Positions 29,427 through 39,731 of a stretch of 64,000 nt of DNA are shown here, piece after piece. The notes beneath the pieces are model-generated. The model was not told the DNA's origin. It worked only from the letters and a program-made list of their open reading frames with translations, and did no database searches. Position numbers and translations under genes: made by a program. Position 1 is the first letter of the stretch. The number at the start of each line of letters is the position of its first letter. Source of the DNA: Corynebacterium kroppenstedtii (lineage in GTDB: Bacteria; Actinomycetota; Actinomycetes; Mycobacteriales; Mycobacteriaceae); NCBI RefSeq assembly GCF_016894245.1, contig NZ_CP069792.1:2356001-2420000 (forward strand), read 5' to 3'.

Positions 29427-30764
29427 TTAGTAGTCCAGCGTGGTGTCCAACTCCCATGGTGTGACCTGGCTTTGATAATCATGCCATTCTTGCCATTTGT
29501 TGCGGAGGAAATACTCGAAGACGTGCTCCCCGAGCGTATCCGCAACAAGTTCTGAGCGCTCCATCTCGCGGAGGGCTTCTTCTAATGATGTCGGAAGGTC
29601 GCGGTAGCCTAGCGCGCGGCGTTCTCTGCGTGTCAAGGACGATATATCGTCTTCAGCCTGGGGCGGGAGATCATAGCCCTCCCGCACGCCTTTCAACCCG
29701 GCTGCAAGGAGCACAGAAAATGCCAGGTAGGGGTTACATGCGCAGTCTGGGCTTCTGACTTCGACGCGACGTGACGAGGCTTTTGTGGAGGTGTATCGGG
29801 GTACACGAACCAACGCTGATCGGTTAGACAGGCCCCATGTTGCAGAGGTCGGCGCCTCATCCCCGAACACCACGCGCTTGTACGAGTTGACCCACTGGTT
29901 GGTCACGGCTGAAATCTCGTTGGCGTGCTCTAAGATTCCGGCGACAAAAGACCGTGCTGTGGCAGACAGATTGAATTCGTCATCGGGATCATGGAACGCA
30001 TTCGTGTCACCCTCAAAGAGGGACATGTGAGTGTGCATTGCGGAGCCCGCCCTATTAGCAAACGGTTTCGGCATGAACGTCGCCCGCACCCCGCTTTGTA
30101 AAGCAACCTGCTTAATGAGGAAACGGAAGGTCATGATGTTATCTGCCATGGACAACACATCGTCATAGCGGAGGTCGATTTCTTGCTGGCCCGGCGCGTT
30201 TTCATGATGCGAAAACTCGACGGAAATGCCCATGGACTCGAGGGCCGTGATGGCATCGCGGCGGAACCCTGGGGCTTCATCATGAACAGCCTGGTCGAAG
30301 TACCCGCCATTATCGGTCGGGATAGGCTCTTTGCCTTCCGTCATGAGGCTTCTCACGAGGAAAAACTCAATTTCGGGATGAACATAGGAGGTAAATCCGT
30401 CGTCGGCTGCTCTGTTTAATTGCCGACGCAGGACTTGGCGGGGGTCAGCGTACGAGGGCTGGCCGTCCGGCAAGGTGATGTCGCAAAACATCCGTGCGGA
30501 CGTGAGTTGCCCGTCATGCGGGAAGGGCAGCATTTGAAATGTGGATGGGTCTGGTCGGGCTATGGTGTCGGATTCCGAGACACGGGAGAAGCCCTCGATG
30601 GCTGACCCGTCGAATCCGATGCCTTCGGCGAATGCGCCTTCGAGTTCGGCGGGGGCGATGGCCACGGATTTTAAGTATCCCTGCACATCGGTGAACCAGA
30701 GGCGTACAAAGCGGATATCGCGTTCGTCAAGGGTTCGGAGGACAAATTCTTGTTGCCGATTCAT
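29427..30764 (-). CDS. glnA2: Glutamine synthetase-like protein GlnA2
   Basis: Second GS-family protein, 445 aa from ATG 30764 (MNRQQEFVLRTLDERD), the expected corynebacterial length. It keeps the active-site segments EFSHHENAPGQQE and NRSALVRVP but lacks the Tyr adenylylation site of GlnA1, so it should not be a GlnE substrate. In C. glutamicum GlnA2 contributes little or no glutamine synthesis; some actinobacterial relatives act on polyamines. TACCCT ends 6 nt before the start. Confidence 0.93.
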   Translation of the reverse strand: MNRQQEFVLRTLDERDIRFVRLWFTDVQGYLKSVAIAPAELEGAFAEGIGFDGSAIEGFSRVSESDTIARPDPSTFQMLPFPHDGQLTSARMFCDITLPDGQPSYADPRQVLRRQLNRAADDGFTSYVHPEIEFFLVRSLMTEGKEPIPTDNGGYFDQAVHDEAPGFRRDAITALESMGISVEFSHHENAPGQQEIDLRYDDVLSMADNIMTFRFLIKQVALQSGVRATFMPKPFANRAGSAMHTHMSLFEGDTNAFHDPDDEFNLSATARSFVAGILEHANEISAVTNQWVNSYKRVVFGDEAPTSATWGLSNRSALVRVPRYTSTKASSRRVEVRSPDCACNPYLAFSVLLAAGLKGVREGYDLPPQAEDDISSLTRRERRALGYRDLPTSLEEALREMERSELVADTLGEHVFEYFLRNKWQEWHDYQSQVTPWELDTTLDY

Positions 30765-30770
30765 ACCTAC

Positions 30771-30776
30771 AGGGTA
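30771..30776 (-). promoter_or_regulatory. -10 box for leaderless glnA2 mRNA
   Basis: TACCCT on the minus strand ends 6 nt before ATG 30764. Confidence 0.5.
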
Positions 30777-31054
30777 GTCGGTGGGTGTGACATGAGCGGG
30801 TGTTAGCCATAGAGCGCGTGTAAATAAATTGCGTTCGGAATGCGGTGGGCAGCGATTTAGAGTACGAACAGCCACGCGTCAGAGTTCCCGGATCAGCGCC
30901 TGAAGGTGGCACATCGGCTCGTCGATTATTGGTGTCGATTATGTTTGATGCGTGGGGGTTAGCCCCACACCTCGGTGCATACGGTAGTCACGCCGATAGA
31001 TATACCCAGAGAAAACCCGAGAAAACCCAGTTTGTTCGAGAGAGGAACTAGCCC

Positions 31055-31912
31055 ATGTCTGTCCACCCTGATGCTCCACGACAGTCAGAAAAGCCCAGGC
31101 GGAAGACTCGAATTCATCACCTCGATCAATTCAAACGGGAGGGCACACGTTGGGCAATGCTGACTGCCTATGATTTCACAACGGCTCGAATTTTTGATGA
31201 TGCCGAAATCCCCGTGCTTCTCGTCGGTGATTCCGCGGCCAACGTCGTTTATGGGTATTCATCGACGACGGCGATCACGATGGAAGAACTCATCCCTCTG
31301 GCTGGCGCTGTGGTCAGGGGCGCTCCCCACGCACTCGTTGTTGCAGATCTACCTTTCGGCGCCTACGAGCAATCGGATGAGTATGCCGTCGCTAATGCTG
31401 TACGAATGATCCATGGCTCGGGTGCCGACATGGTGAAAATCGAGGGCGGAGAGAGAATCGCACCACGGATTCGGGCGATTACTCAAGCCGGGATTGCTGT
31501 GATGGCACACATTGGTTTTACGCCCCAATCAGTGTCATCGCTGGGGGGTTTCCGTGTGCAAGGGCGTGGCGGTGGGGCTAAACAACTTAGCCGCGATGCG
31601 AGGGCCGTGTGTGAGGCCGGCGCGTCTGCCGTCGTTCTTGAAATGGTGCCAGAAGGGATTGCTCGGGAGATCACGGAGGAACTTCCCATCCCCACTGTCG
31701 GCATTGGTGCTGGCGCTGGAACAGACGCCCAAGTACTCGTGTGGCAAGACATGGCGGCAATGCCAGCAGGTCGGCGCACACCCTCGTTTGTCGAGGAATT
31801 CGGGCAGATCGGCCAGGAACTGCACGACGCTGCTCGACGGTACCGCGACCGGGTTGCCGACGCTACTTTCCCCGATGCTCACCACGCCTTCTCGGATAAC
31901 CCGAAGGCTTAA
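31055..31912 (+). CDS. panB: 3-methyl-2-oxobutanoate hydroxymethyltransferase
   Basis: First committed step of pantothenate synthesis, using the valine keto acid. [12 protein letters not shown] binds the metal, [13 protein letters not shown] and EMVPEGIA motifs are present, and the C-terminal FVEEFG block is normal. 285 aa. GAGAGGA lies upstream of the ATG. panC is not adjacent. A CYTH gene follows 28 nt downstream with its own -10 box. Confidence 0.94.
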   Translation: MSVHPDAPRQSEKPRRKTRIHHLDQFKREGTRWAMLTAYDFTTARIFDDAEIPVLLVGDSAANVVYGYSSTTAITMEELIPLAGAVVRGAPHALVVADLPFGAYEQSDEYAVANAVRMIHGSGADMVKIEGGERIAPRIRAITQAGIAVMAHIGFTPQSVSSLGGFRVQGRGGGAKQLSRDARAVCEAGASAVVLEMVPEGIAREITEELPIPTVGIGAGAGTDAQVLVWQDMAAMPAGRRTPSFVEEFGQIGQELHDAARRYRDRVADATFPDAHHAFSDNPKA

Positions 31913-31927
31913 ACCGTGGCACGCACC

Positions 31928-31933
31928 TACACT
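31928..31933 (+). promoter_or_regulatory. -10 box for leaderless CYTH-gene mRNA
   Basis: TACACT ends 7 nt before ATG 31941. It sits 15 nt beyond the panB stop. Confidence 0.55.
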
Positions 31934-31940
31934 TAACGTC

Positions 31941-32705
31941 ATGGGTTCTACTGATCAGCTGGAAGTCGAAGTCAAATTTTCTGTAGACGATGCCACCCCG
32001 GTACCTGATTTTTCCTCAGTCGAGGGGGTTACTGAGGTTGGGTCCGAACAACGCTTTACACTCTCGGCGACGTACTATGACACGCCTGACCTCAGCTTGA
32101 CCAGAAATAAGATCACGTTGCGACGTCGCAGCGGAGGCCCCGACGAAGGATGGCATCTCAAGCTTCTGGGAACACGCGGACGTCGTGAAGTCCATGCACC
32201 ATTGGACGCGGGGGACGCGACGGATCCCCACCATGTCCATCCGCCTCGCACCCTTCTTGAGGCACTCCGTGTAGCATTGCCTGCTCTTGCTCCCTCGGAC
32301 GATCGCCCAATGGGCTTTATTGCCATCGCACAAGTTGACAATGAGCGTCACGTGACCGATCTGATGGTGGACTCCCCCGGCTCACACCAACCGACCATCG
32401 AGAGTAAAAGATCCAGCCCACGTGGAGGCGCTGAATCATGCAAGGGGGCTGAATTCTGTGATGACCATGTGTCATCGCGAGGGCTCCTCGAAGGCGGACA
32501 AGCCCAGCACTGGCGAGAATGGGAAATCGAACTAAGCCCAGATATTCTCGACGATCACCACGGTGGTGCCGACCAGGGCGATATTCATGGCTTTGCTGAT
32601 GACTTTTTGGACCGACTCTCTGAGCGTGCTTTAGCAGCTGGAGCGAAGAAATCGTCCAGCCCGTCCAAACTCGTCATGGCTATGGGCGACACCATGCCCA
32701 ACTAG
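31941..32705 (+). CDS. CYTH domain protein (triphosphate tunnel family)
   Basis: 254 aa with the N-terminal EVEVKF signature that gives CYTH proteins their metal and triphosphate site, a YYDTPDLSL strand and LRRRSGG. Related proteins hydrolyse inorganic triphosphate or ThTP, or make cAMP. The alpha-helical CHAD domain found in many actinobacterial relatives is absent. A hydrophilic insert (about residues 145-190) separates the domain halves. An open frame extends back to 31512 but only reads panB in another frame. Confidence 0.87.
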   Translation: MGSTDQLEVEVKFSVDDATPVPDFSSVEGVTEVGSEQRFTLSATYYDTPDLSLTRNKITLRRRSGGPDEGWHLKLLGTRGRREVHAPLDAGDATDPHHVHPPRTLLEALRVALPALAPSDDRPMGFIAIAQVDNERHVTDLMVDSPGSHQPTIESKRSSPRGGAESCKGAEFCDDHVSSRGLLEGGQAQHWREWEIELSPDILDDHHGGADQGDIHGFADDFLDRLSERALAAGAKKSSSPSKLVMAMGDTMPN

Positions 32706-32896
32706 TCCGTGTCGTCTCCCCACTCTTCATCGGCTTCGTCGGCCTCTTCATTGCGCTCGTGAGCTCGTTCAAGCGCGTGTTCGGCCTCTTCTTTGGAGTC
32801 ATAGGGGCCCATGCGGTTGAGCCAACTCGACTTTTTCCCCTGCGAGACTTCCTTAGTCTCCGAATTGAAGTACCACTTTTGATCATCGGTGGCCAT
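32702..32896 (-). CDS. Small conserved SPOR-like protein
   Basis: 64 aa. The core KWYFNSETKEVSQGKKSSWL, then MGPYDSKEEAEHALERA, is a compact motif conserved in corynebacteria and mycobacteria beside the CYTH/panB genes. The GPY-S-EEAE-AL pattern resembles a SPOR fold. The C-terminal 15 residues are nearly all acidic. Function unknown. Its stop codon overlaps the end of the convergent CYTH gene. Confidence 0.8.
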   Translation of the reverse strand: MATDDQKWYFNSETKEVSQGKKSSWLNRMGPYDSKEEAEHALERAHERNEEADEADEEWGDDTD

Positions 32897-33182
32897 GATG
32901 AGTGCCCTTTCTGCAGTATGTGGAAACCGGGAACGCTAAGCGTCGAATACTATGAACAATGCTATACATCTGAGCGCCAGCGAAGCCCCACGCACCGGAG
33001 CCACATTCTGTGATTTCCCAGCGGAATAACGGCCTTCACCGCGCAAAAATCGCATTTTTTTCACAGGCGCATAACAAGTTTATTTCACTCTCACGTACGT
33101 CGCCCGCGGTAGATCATTATCTACCTACCATTGTTCGTAGGCCTGAGTCTTTCAGTAAAAGCCTCTCAGCAGAAAGGATTTC

Positions 33183-34500
33183 ATGTCCGGTTCACCCTCC
33201 ACTGCCTTGCTTACCGATGCGCATACTCAGGCGTGGGGTGTCAATCCGACATGGATTGTTTCTGCACCCGGAACATTCGCGTGGTTGGGCGAATATGTCG
33301 CGCCCATTGGGGGAACCACCATCGCGCAAACAATCGAACCGTCGGTCTACGTCGCGCTCAGTGTCACGGCGAATACACCTCAAGGCCCCCGCGGCCAGTT
33401 AAATAAATCTGAAGCTGGTATGTACTTCGGTGTTCATTCGGCCGGCCCTCATCGCATTGCCGATGCCGACGACGTGGTACGCGCTGTAGTCGATACTGTG
33501 GCACACCAGCAAAGTGGGCTTAGACGGCCACCACTCCTTTGTGTAACGATCATGTCTTCTGTTCCACCCGAGGAAGGTTTCGGTGAACACGCTGCAGCCA
33601 CCGCCGCGATAACCATGGCACTAGCAACGGCACTCTCCGGCAAGGACGATCCACCGTATCCGCCCGCACTGGCCGCGCTCACGGCGAAGGCACTCCGGCA
33701 GTCTGCGCACTCCCCCACATCGTGGTGGCGACCATCTGTCATTTTCCGCAGTAAGCCCGGAATGCTCACTCACCTCACACAGTTCGACGACGCCGTCACC
33801 GCGCTGCCCTTCACCGACGAACGGGAATCTCTCCATCCGGTAATGCTCTCCGCTACGCCGACCGGCGAGGATCGTGACCACACGCAGGCCTGGGCCTCGA
33901 AAGCTCAGCGCAATGATGCTTTCCTGTGGCGCGCATGTTCCACCTTCGGCGTCGAAACACTACGGGACTTGCCCTCTGCTCCGCAGCGAATCCTGGAGTG
34001 GCTTGATATTTCCCGGCGCAACAGTACTGCCGATCAGCAGTCGGCGGACTACCCATCCGTGTTAGAGGCTCGTCGGTGGCTGCAGCTATGCGGGCGGGAC
34101 AGTTTGCGTGCACGCCACGCGGGGATGGATGTGAAATCGCGTCGCACTACACGGGTGGCCTCGGCGCTCACGACGTCTACTCGCGAGCTCATCGAGCTGG
34201 TTTCTGCCGCAACACCTACCCAGCGACGAATACTGAGTGGCATCACAACGCCGGCTGCCTCAGGCTTTCTCAGGGAGGTCCCCGGTCGGAGGATTGTTTC
34301 CGCACGGCCTATTCCCGGCGCGTCCACGTCGGTACTCGCGTTGGTCACGTCGGAGCGGAAGGGGGCTCGGTCACCGGCTGGCGGCGGAGATCAGAGTAGC
34401 GAACCACGAAGTGACAAGTCGCGAACCGCCGGGATAACAGCCACAGAACTGTCTTTCGCCAAGCCAGCACACATGCAGTCCGCACAGAAAGGAAACGAAT

Positions 34501-34502
<2 letters not shown>
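33183..34502 (+). CDS. Degenerate galactokinase-like (GHMP) protein
   Basis: 439 aa. The N-terminus (SAPGTFAWLGEYVAPIGGTTIAQ-type, residues 27-50) lines up with the galactokinase signature, and SSVPPEEGFGEHAAATAA (about 121-138) lines up with the GHMP phosphate loop, but the usual GLSSSA is replaced by GFGEHA. The rest is weakly conserved and the last 50 residues look disordered. Catalysis is therefore doubtful. No other Leloir-pathway genes are near. AGAAAGGA lies just before the ATG. Its stop codon overlaps the 3' end of rnpB. Confidence 0.65.
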
Positions 34503-34954
<452 letters not shown>

Positions 34955-35082
34955 AATCGCGAGGCTTCACTCTACTCCATCATCACAGGCAGGACTAACC
35001 TGTTCGCCCGGGCTATCTCACAAGTGGCTATGCGGTGTGAGCGACTGCACCATGCGATCAGCTCTTTCATGCGCGCACTGAT
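34955..35082 (-). promoter_or_regulatory. Promoter region of rnpB
   Basis: TAGAGT (34969-34974, minus strand) is a -10 candidate 14 nt upstream of the predicted mature 5' end. The RNA may start slightly upstream and be trimmed. No gene fits here. Confidence 0.4.
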
Positions 35083-35760
35083 TTACACCGATCCGTCAAC
35101 AAGGTGCGCGGTGGAGTTGATGGCCTGCACGCAAATGGGGCCGTCGCTATAAAAATCAACAATGCTGATTGACGACGTATCAAGGTGAAGTCGAACAAAG
35201 AAGTCAGAGTCAGCACACAAGGCGCGACGCAAAACCGACTTGATGGGGGTCACGTGGCTGACAAGTAGCAGATTGTCTCCCCAGTGCTGGTCCACAAGTT
35301 CTATCACCGCCCTGTGAACCCGCTGATCTACTGCCTGCACACTTTCTCCCCCCGGTACAGGCATGGTCCAGTCCGTGAACCACTTCTCTTGCGTTTCGGC
35401 AGATTCATCGTGGACGTCTTTGAACGTCCGCCCATCCCATTTACCAAAATCGAGTTCGATGAGGTTATCGACGACGTCGACAGGCAAGTCCGTGGGCTGG
35501 CCCGCTCCCGGGGCTAACTCTTCTGTGAGGTCATCGAGGGTTTGACGGCAACGCAAAGCGGGTGACGTCACCGCGGCGGTTAAGTTGGCGTCTCGTAGCC
35601 ATCGGCCTGCTCGACGAGCTTGGCGGTGTCCTTCATCGGTAAGGGGTATGTCGGCGCGACCTGCGTACCGGCCTTCCGTGGAGTAGGGCGTTTGTCCATG
35701 CCGGAGCAACACTAAACGGCAGCGCTGTGTCTCGGATGATCCCGGTAGCCAAGCAGCCAT
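35083..35760 (-). CDS. Histidine phosphatase superfamily protein (CobC/GpmB-like)
   Basis: 225 aa with the RHG catalytic motif (LVLLRHGQTPYS), a second-half HVTPIK motif and Glu/His residues as in phosphoglycerate-mutase-like phosphatases. In mycobacteria the homologous domain is the C-terminal half of an RNase H fusion and has alpha-ribazole-phosphatase activity; here it stands alone. Start ATG 35760 overlaps the stop of the zinc-ribbon gene (TAATG), so the two are coupled. Alpha-ribazole phosphatase is a good guess given the cob genes in the window. Confidence 0.85.
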   Translation of the reverse strand: MAAWLPGSSETQRCRLVLLRHGQTPYSTEGRYAGRADIPLTDEGHRQARRAGRWLRDANLTAAVTSPALRCRQTLDDLTEELAPGAGQPTDLPVDVVDNLIELDFGKWDGRTFKDVHDESAETQEKWFTDWTMPVPGGESVQAVDQRVHRAVIELVDQHWGDNLLLVSHVTPIKSVLRRALCADSDFFVRLHLDTSSISIVDFYSDGPICVQAINSTAHLVDGSV

Positions 35761-36509
35761 TAGGCAACTCCTTCCAATTCCGGGTTGTACCGAATGAGGT
35801 ACGTATTGCACTCCGGGCATTGGAGTAGTTCATCGGCGGGGGCCTGGCGAAAAGCCGTTAACGTGGCATTATCCAGTGACATGTGGCACCCCTGGCATAC
35901 GCGATCTATCAGCTGGGCGGCTCCGATTCCGTGGTCCTCCCGCTGTATGTCGTAGGCCTCAACGATCTCGTCGGGCAACTCATTTTTAATAACCTGAATT
36001 TTCCGATGTTTTTCTTCTATCCGTCGGCGCACCGCCATGATTGAATCATCCAGCGCGCGACGAGCGGCTGCAACGGAATCACCTGAATCAATTGTTTCCG
36101 CGGGCTGGTCCGGGTCATCCGACCTTTTGAGGTGCTGGTCGCGCTGAGCTTCGACATCATCGCGCCGAGATTCTAACCGTGCTCGAATCCGCTGGGCAGC
36201 GTTAATGTCATGGTTAAGGTCCCGGCGCCGTTCCCGATCCATGGACACGGTGAGCCGTTGGCGATCGTCGGCCTCGCGTCGCCGAAGCTTGGCAATATCA
36301 CTATTGAGCTTGAATAATTCAGCATCCATTTCTGAGAGCGTGACCGATGCCGTGACAGTGCGAGACCGCGCCAAAGCTTTTTGTCTTAGAACCTTATCAA
36401 GCCGTTGTTTTTCTGGCAGATTGACTGCCCGCGCTTCCAACACCTCAATGTCGTTGTGGAGCCGGGACATATCAAGAAGCCTCTTTTGATCCCGCACTGA
36501 GCATTTCAT
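35760..36509 (-). CDS. Zinc-ribbon, coiled-coil hairpin protein (DUF164/C4-type)
   Basis: 249 aa. Residues about 10-185 are heptad-rich coiled coil; the C-terminus carries a C4 zinc ribbon, CQGC and CPEC. Members are conserved beside NIF3 and RNase H/CobC genes in actinobacteria and relate to the CT398 family, whose role is not settled. I chose ATG 36509, 5 nt after AGGAGG; an open frame to 36605 adds a non-conserved leader. Confidence 0.88.
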   Translation of the reverse strand: MKCSVRDQKRLLDMSRLHNDIEVLEARAVNLPEKQRLDKVLRQKALARSRTVTASVTLSEMDAELFKLNSDIAKLRRREADDRQRLTVSMDRERRRDLNHDINAAQRIRARLESRRDDVEAQRDQHLKRSDDPDQPAETIDSGDSVAAARRALDDSIMAVRRRIEEKHRKIQVIKNELPDEIVEAYDIQREDHGIGAAQLIDRVCQGCHMSLDNATLTAFRQAPADELLQCPECNTYLIRYNPELEGVA

Positions 36510-36695
36510 GCTGTCCTCCTCCATCTCAACGGCTGAAGCGCTAGGTGCGCCAGCACTAGCAGTTATATCTCTAAAACTAGTTCTATACCCACTGATCTGG
36601 AACACTGATGTCTAGTAAACCAGCAAACGGCCCTTTCGTGTGGTGCTCGACGCCACCCCACTGCGTTGTACGGACTCGTTCTACTGCTTTTTGTT

Positions 36696-37814
36696 CTACG
36701 ACTTTTTTGAGGCGTGGACTGTCCAAGGATCCGTCCTCACCTCGATCACCTCGGCGGGCACACCCAACTGCTCACGCATCATGGTGGCAACAGAACCACA
36801 CCACGGAAACTCGCTGGCCCAATGCGCTGTGTCCACCAGAACAGGTTTTCCGCGACGGAGATGCTCATCGGCAGGATGGTGGCGGAGATCCGAGGTCACA
36901 TACGCATCAGCACCCGCTGCCCGCGCTTGGTCCAAGAAACTGTCACCCGCTCCCGAACACAACGCCACTGTTTCGATGCGCGTATCAGGATCGCCAGCTG
37001 CTCGGACGCCCTCCACGGTTTCTGGAAGCGCATCCGCCACTCGTTGAGTGAACTCCTTCAGGGTTGTTGGGCTGGTGAGTTTCCCGACGCGTCCGATCCC
37101 GCCAAGCACACCACCAGTCATGGTTACGCAATCAAAAGCGGGCTCTTCGTACGGATGGGCGCGAACAATAGCGTCGATAATGTCGTCGTCAATGTTCGGG
37201 CGGGCAACAAATTCCACTCTCACCTCGGTGACATGCTCCACCGTTCCGACGCTGCCCAATGCCGGGTGGGAACCGTCCTCCGGCAAGAATTGGCCCTTGC
37301 CCTCACTCTCGAAACTGCAGTGGGAGTACTGGCCTATCTTCCCCGCACCCGCGGCGAATACCGCGTCTTTCACCTTCTCAACATCGTCGGCGGGGACCAT
37401 CACGCCCCACTTGTGCAATGTCGTCTTAATGGGGTTGAGCGGTGTCGTCTCTGTCACGCCCACAAGATCTGCCAAAATATCATTGACACCACCCCGAGCG
37501 GCGTCGGCATTGGTGTGAGCGGCAAATAACGCACAATCATGTTTAATCAGCCGGTGGAGTAACCGACCCTTCGGATCGTCTGTCGCGACGGAATGTGTGC
37601 CCCTCAACAACAGAGGGTGATGGACAATGAGCATATCCGCGCCTTGTCCGATGGCTTGATCGACGACGGTATCCGTGGCCTCCAGCGCGACCGCGACGCG
37701 AGATACATTCGCGGACGGATCCCCGCAAATGAGGCCCACACGATCCCACTCTTCTGCCAGGGCCGGGGGAAATGCAGCGTCCATAGTCTGACGAAAAACA
37801 GCGACTGTAGTCAT
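36696..37814 (-). CDS. NIF3/YbgI-family dinuclear metal-centre protein
   Basis: 372 aa, the long form with a CutA-like insert between the two halves of the metal domain. Metal ligands are visible in HHPLL, AHTNADAA and the C-terminal DTAHWASE. Often annotated as GTP cyclohydrolase I type 2, but the physiological function is uncertain. It is upstream of the zinc-ribbon and phosphatase genes on the same strand and likely forms an operon with them. Confidence 0.9.
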   Translation of the reverse strand: MTTVAVFRQTMDAAFPPALAEEWDRVGLICGDPSANVSRVAVALEATDTVVDQAIGQGADMLIVHHPLLLRGTHSVATDDPKGRLLHRLIKHDCALFAAHTNADAARGGVNDILADLVGVTETTPLNPIKTTLHKWGVMVPADDVEKVKDAVFAAGAGKIGQYSHCSFESEGKGQFLPEDGSHPALGSVGTVEHVTEVRVEFVARPNIDDDIIDAIVRAHPYEEPAFDCVTMTGGVLGGIGRVGKLTSPTTLKEFTQRVADALPETVEGVRAAGDPDTRIETVALCSGAGDSFLDQARAAGADAYVTSDLRHHPADEHLRRGKPVLVDTAHWASEFPWCGSVATMMREQLGVPAEVIEVRTDPWTVHASKKS

Positions 37815-37920
37815 ATTCCTATTGTGACATGAGGCTAGGACATGTCTGAGTCGTTAACACGTCGTGGATGTGCTCGATTGGTTTTTGACGGCGAGGTACT
37901 TATTCCCGACGGTGACACAC

Positions 37921-39072
37921 CTACACCCGATGACTCCTTTGAATGTACTGCACAGCGTCAATCAGTTGCGCCACCTCACCCGGAGGCCGAACAGCTAGCC
38001 GAAGCGCGGTGCCGTCGAGTCCGGGGAAGGTGTCCGTCCGCCGGACCGCGATCCCCCGTGCCGCAAGCTCCTGGGTGAGATGACGCGTCGATTCCAGCGA
38101 TGCCGGGCCATACCGCTCCGGGGGAATGGCCAGCATGAACGGCGCTGCGGAGGGATAGACGCTCCAGCCCGCGACGGTTAAGGCTTCCACCATCGCCACC
38201 CGATTGTGCACCATCACTTCTTTATCGTGACGAGACCACTCAATGCCACGGGGGCTGACCGCTTGACACATCGCTTCCAATGCCAACGTTCCCACCGCCC
38301 AGGGCGGCCGCCCATGGCTAAGATTCTCTATCACGTCCACGTCACCGACGACATACCCGCACCGAAGCCCCGCCACCGAGAAAGTCTTCGTCAACGACCT
38401 GGCCACCACTACCCCGGCCGGCCGGTTCGGAACAAGCGACTCGGGACACTCATCCAGGCTCTCAGAACGCGCACTGTCGAGGTCATCACTAGGCCCTAGC
38501 GTGGCCATATCCATGAACGCCTCATCCACCAGAACGATCCGTCCGGGGCTCACAACCCGCTCAATATCCTCCCGACGATGAAGAACACCCGTTGGATTCG
38601 TCGGATTACCAATCACCACGAGATTCGCATCGGTAGGAATCACACCGGGCCAGTCACCGTCGGCAAGAGACCACCGAATAACACGCGTGACCGGAATATT
38701 GGCGCTGGTCAGTGCGATATCGGGCTCGGTAAACGAAGGATGCACAACAGCCGCGCGAATGCTCCCTACCCGTCGGCTAGCGGCACCTTCTGCTGCGATA
38801 GCTCGACCTCCGTCAAGGATCTGGGGGAGCAAAGAAAAGCCCTCAGCCACACCGTTAAGAAGCATGATTTCTGACGGATCGCACCCATGAAAATCAGCGA
38901 TGACCTCGCGCGTTTCCTGCTCTTCCCACGGGTACGCACCGAGATCACTCAAGCGATGCGCCAGAGCCTCCTGCAGCCAGGGCGGTGGCGCAGGGTGCCG
39001 AACATTCACCGCGAAATCAAGGTCCGCACCCCGCGCGGCTTGATCCCCATGAATCTTCATCACGTCATTCAC
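37921..39072 (-). CDS. cobC: Aminotransferase class I/II, CobC-type threonine-phosphate decarboxylase
   Basis: PLP fold-type I protein, 383 aa, with the lysine motif SLTKTFSVAGLRCGY and substrate-binding DFAVNVRHPAPP. Actinobacterial genes at this position are named cobC; the family makes (R)-1-amino-2-propanol phosphate for the cobalamin aminopropanol arm. Histidinol-phosphate aminotransferase is the closest alternative. I chose GTG 39072 because TACTGT ends 7 nt upstream and the predicted protein then begins near conserved KIHGDQAA; the frame opens at 39117. Confidence 0.83.
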   Translation of the reverse strand: MNDVMKIHGDQAARGADLDFAVNVRHPAPPPWLQEALAHRLSDLGAYPWEEQETREVIADFHGCDPSEIMLLNGVAEGFSLLPQILDGGRAIAAEGAASRRVGSIRAAVVHPSFTEPDIALTSANIPVTRVIRWSLADGDWPGVIPTDANLVVIGNPTNPTGVLHRREDIERVVSPGRIVLVDEAFMDMATLGPSDDLDSARSESLDECPESLVPNRPAGVVVARSLTKTFSVAGLRCGYVVGDVDVIENLSHGRPPWAVGTLALEAMCQAVSPRGIEWSRHDKEVMVHNRVAMVEALTVAGWSVYPSAAPFMLAIPPERYGPASLESTRHLTQELAARGIAVRRTDTFPGLDGTALRLAVRPPGEVAQLIDAVQYIQRSHRV

Positions 39073-39079
39073 AGTGACC

Positions 39080-39085
39080 ACAGTA
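39080..39085 (-). promoter_or_regulatory. -10 box for leaderless cobC mRNA
   Basis: TACTGT on the minus strand ends 7 nt before GTG 39072. This decides the start codon. Confidence 0.5.
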
Positions 39086-39231
39086 CCCAGGCCGCTACCC
39101 GGCTCATGCCATGCCACACTTCAGCGAGCCCCACACCACCACTACGATAGATAGTCGCGTCGGCAATAGGCTCTGCCTGTACCTTGGATATTCCCATTGT
39201 TGGCGTCAACACCACCACGAAAGGATCACCT

Positions 39232-39729
39232 GTGACAGGTACCGAAACCTTAAAAATTGTCTTCGTATGCACGGGTAACATTTGCCGTTCGGCAATGGCT
39301 GACGTGATGGCGCGTGATGCCCTCGAGCGCGAAGGACTCCTCAACCAAGTGCGCGTGGAATCGTGCGGCCTGGGTGGCTGGCACGTGGGACAAGGCGCTG
39401 ACCATCGTGCTGTCGAAACCCTCCGTGAACATGGGCTCGATGGGACTGAGCATCGCGCAAAACAATATGGCCCGCAATTCGCCGACGCCAACCTGTTCAT
39501 CGTCATGGACGACGGGCATCGCCGTGCGCTCAGAAATGATGGTGCCCCATCACACAAGATTCGTTTCCTTCGCTCCTTCGATCCCGCCGGTGGACGCCAT
39601 GAACCGTTGCAGGATCCCTATTACGGGACGAAAGAGGATTTCACTGACGTTTATCACTCCATCGAGTCTGCTCTGCCGGGGCTATTGTCGTGGGTGACAC
39701 GTGAATTAGAGGATCGATCGGACCGATAA
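39232..39729 (+). CDS. ptpA: Low-molecular-weight protein-tyrosine phosphatase
   Basis: 165 aa. The P-loop CTGNICRS (C-x5-R-S) is near the N-terminus and the general-acid DP lies in DPYYG. The start is GTG 39232 behind AAAGGA; the frame from 39184 has no ribosome site. The SURF1 gene begins 2 nt after the stop, so the pair is an operon. Related phosphatases reverse tyrosine phosphorylation of cell-surface polysaccharide proteins or act on host targets in mycobacteria. Confidence 0.92.
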   Translation: MTGTETLKIVFVCTGNICRSAMADVMARDALEREGLLNQVRVESCGLGGWHVGQGADHRAVETLREHGLDGTEHRAKQYGPQFADANLFIVMDDGHRRALRNDGAPSHKIRFLRSFDPAGGRHEPLQDPYYGTKEDFTDVYHSIESALPGLLSWVTRELEDRSDR

Positions 39730-39731
39730 GA

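Noticed and set aside
31512..31940. N-terminal extension of the CYTH frame
   Set aside because: The extra 143 residues read panB in another frame. ATG 31941 has a -10 box at 7 nt and starts at the CYTH signature.
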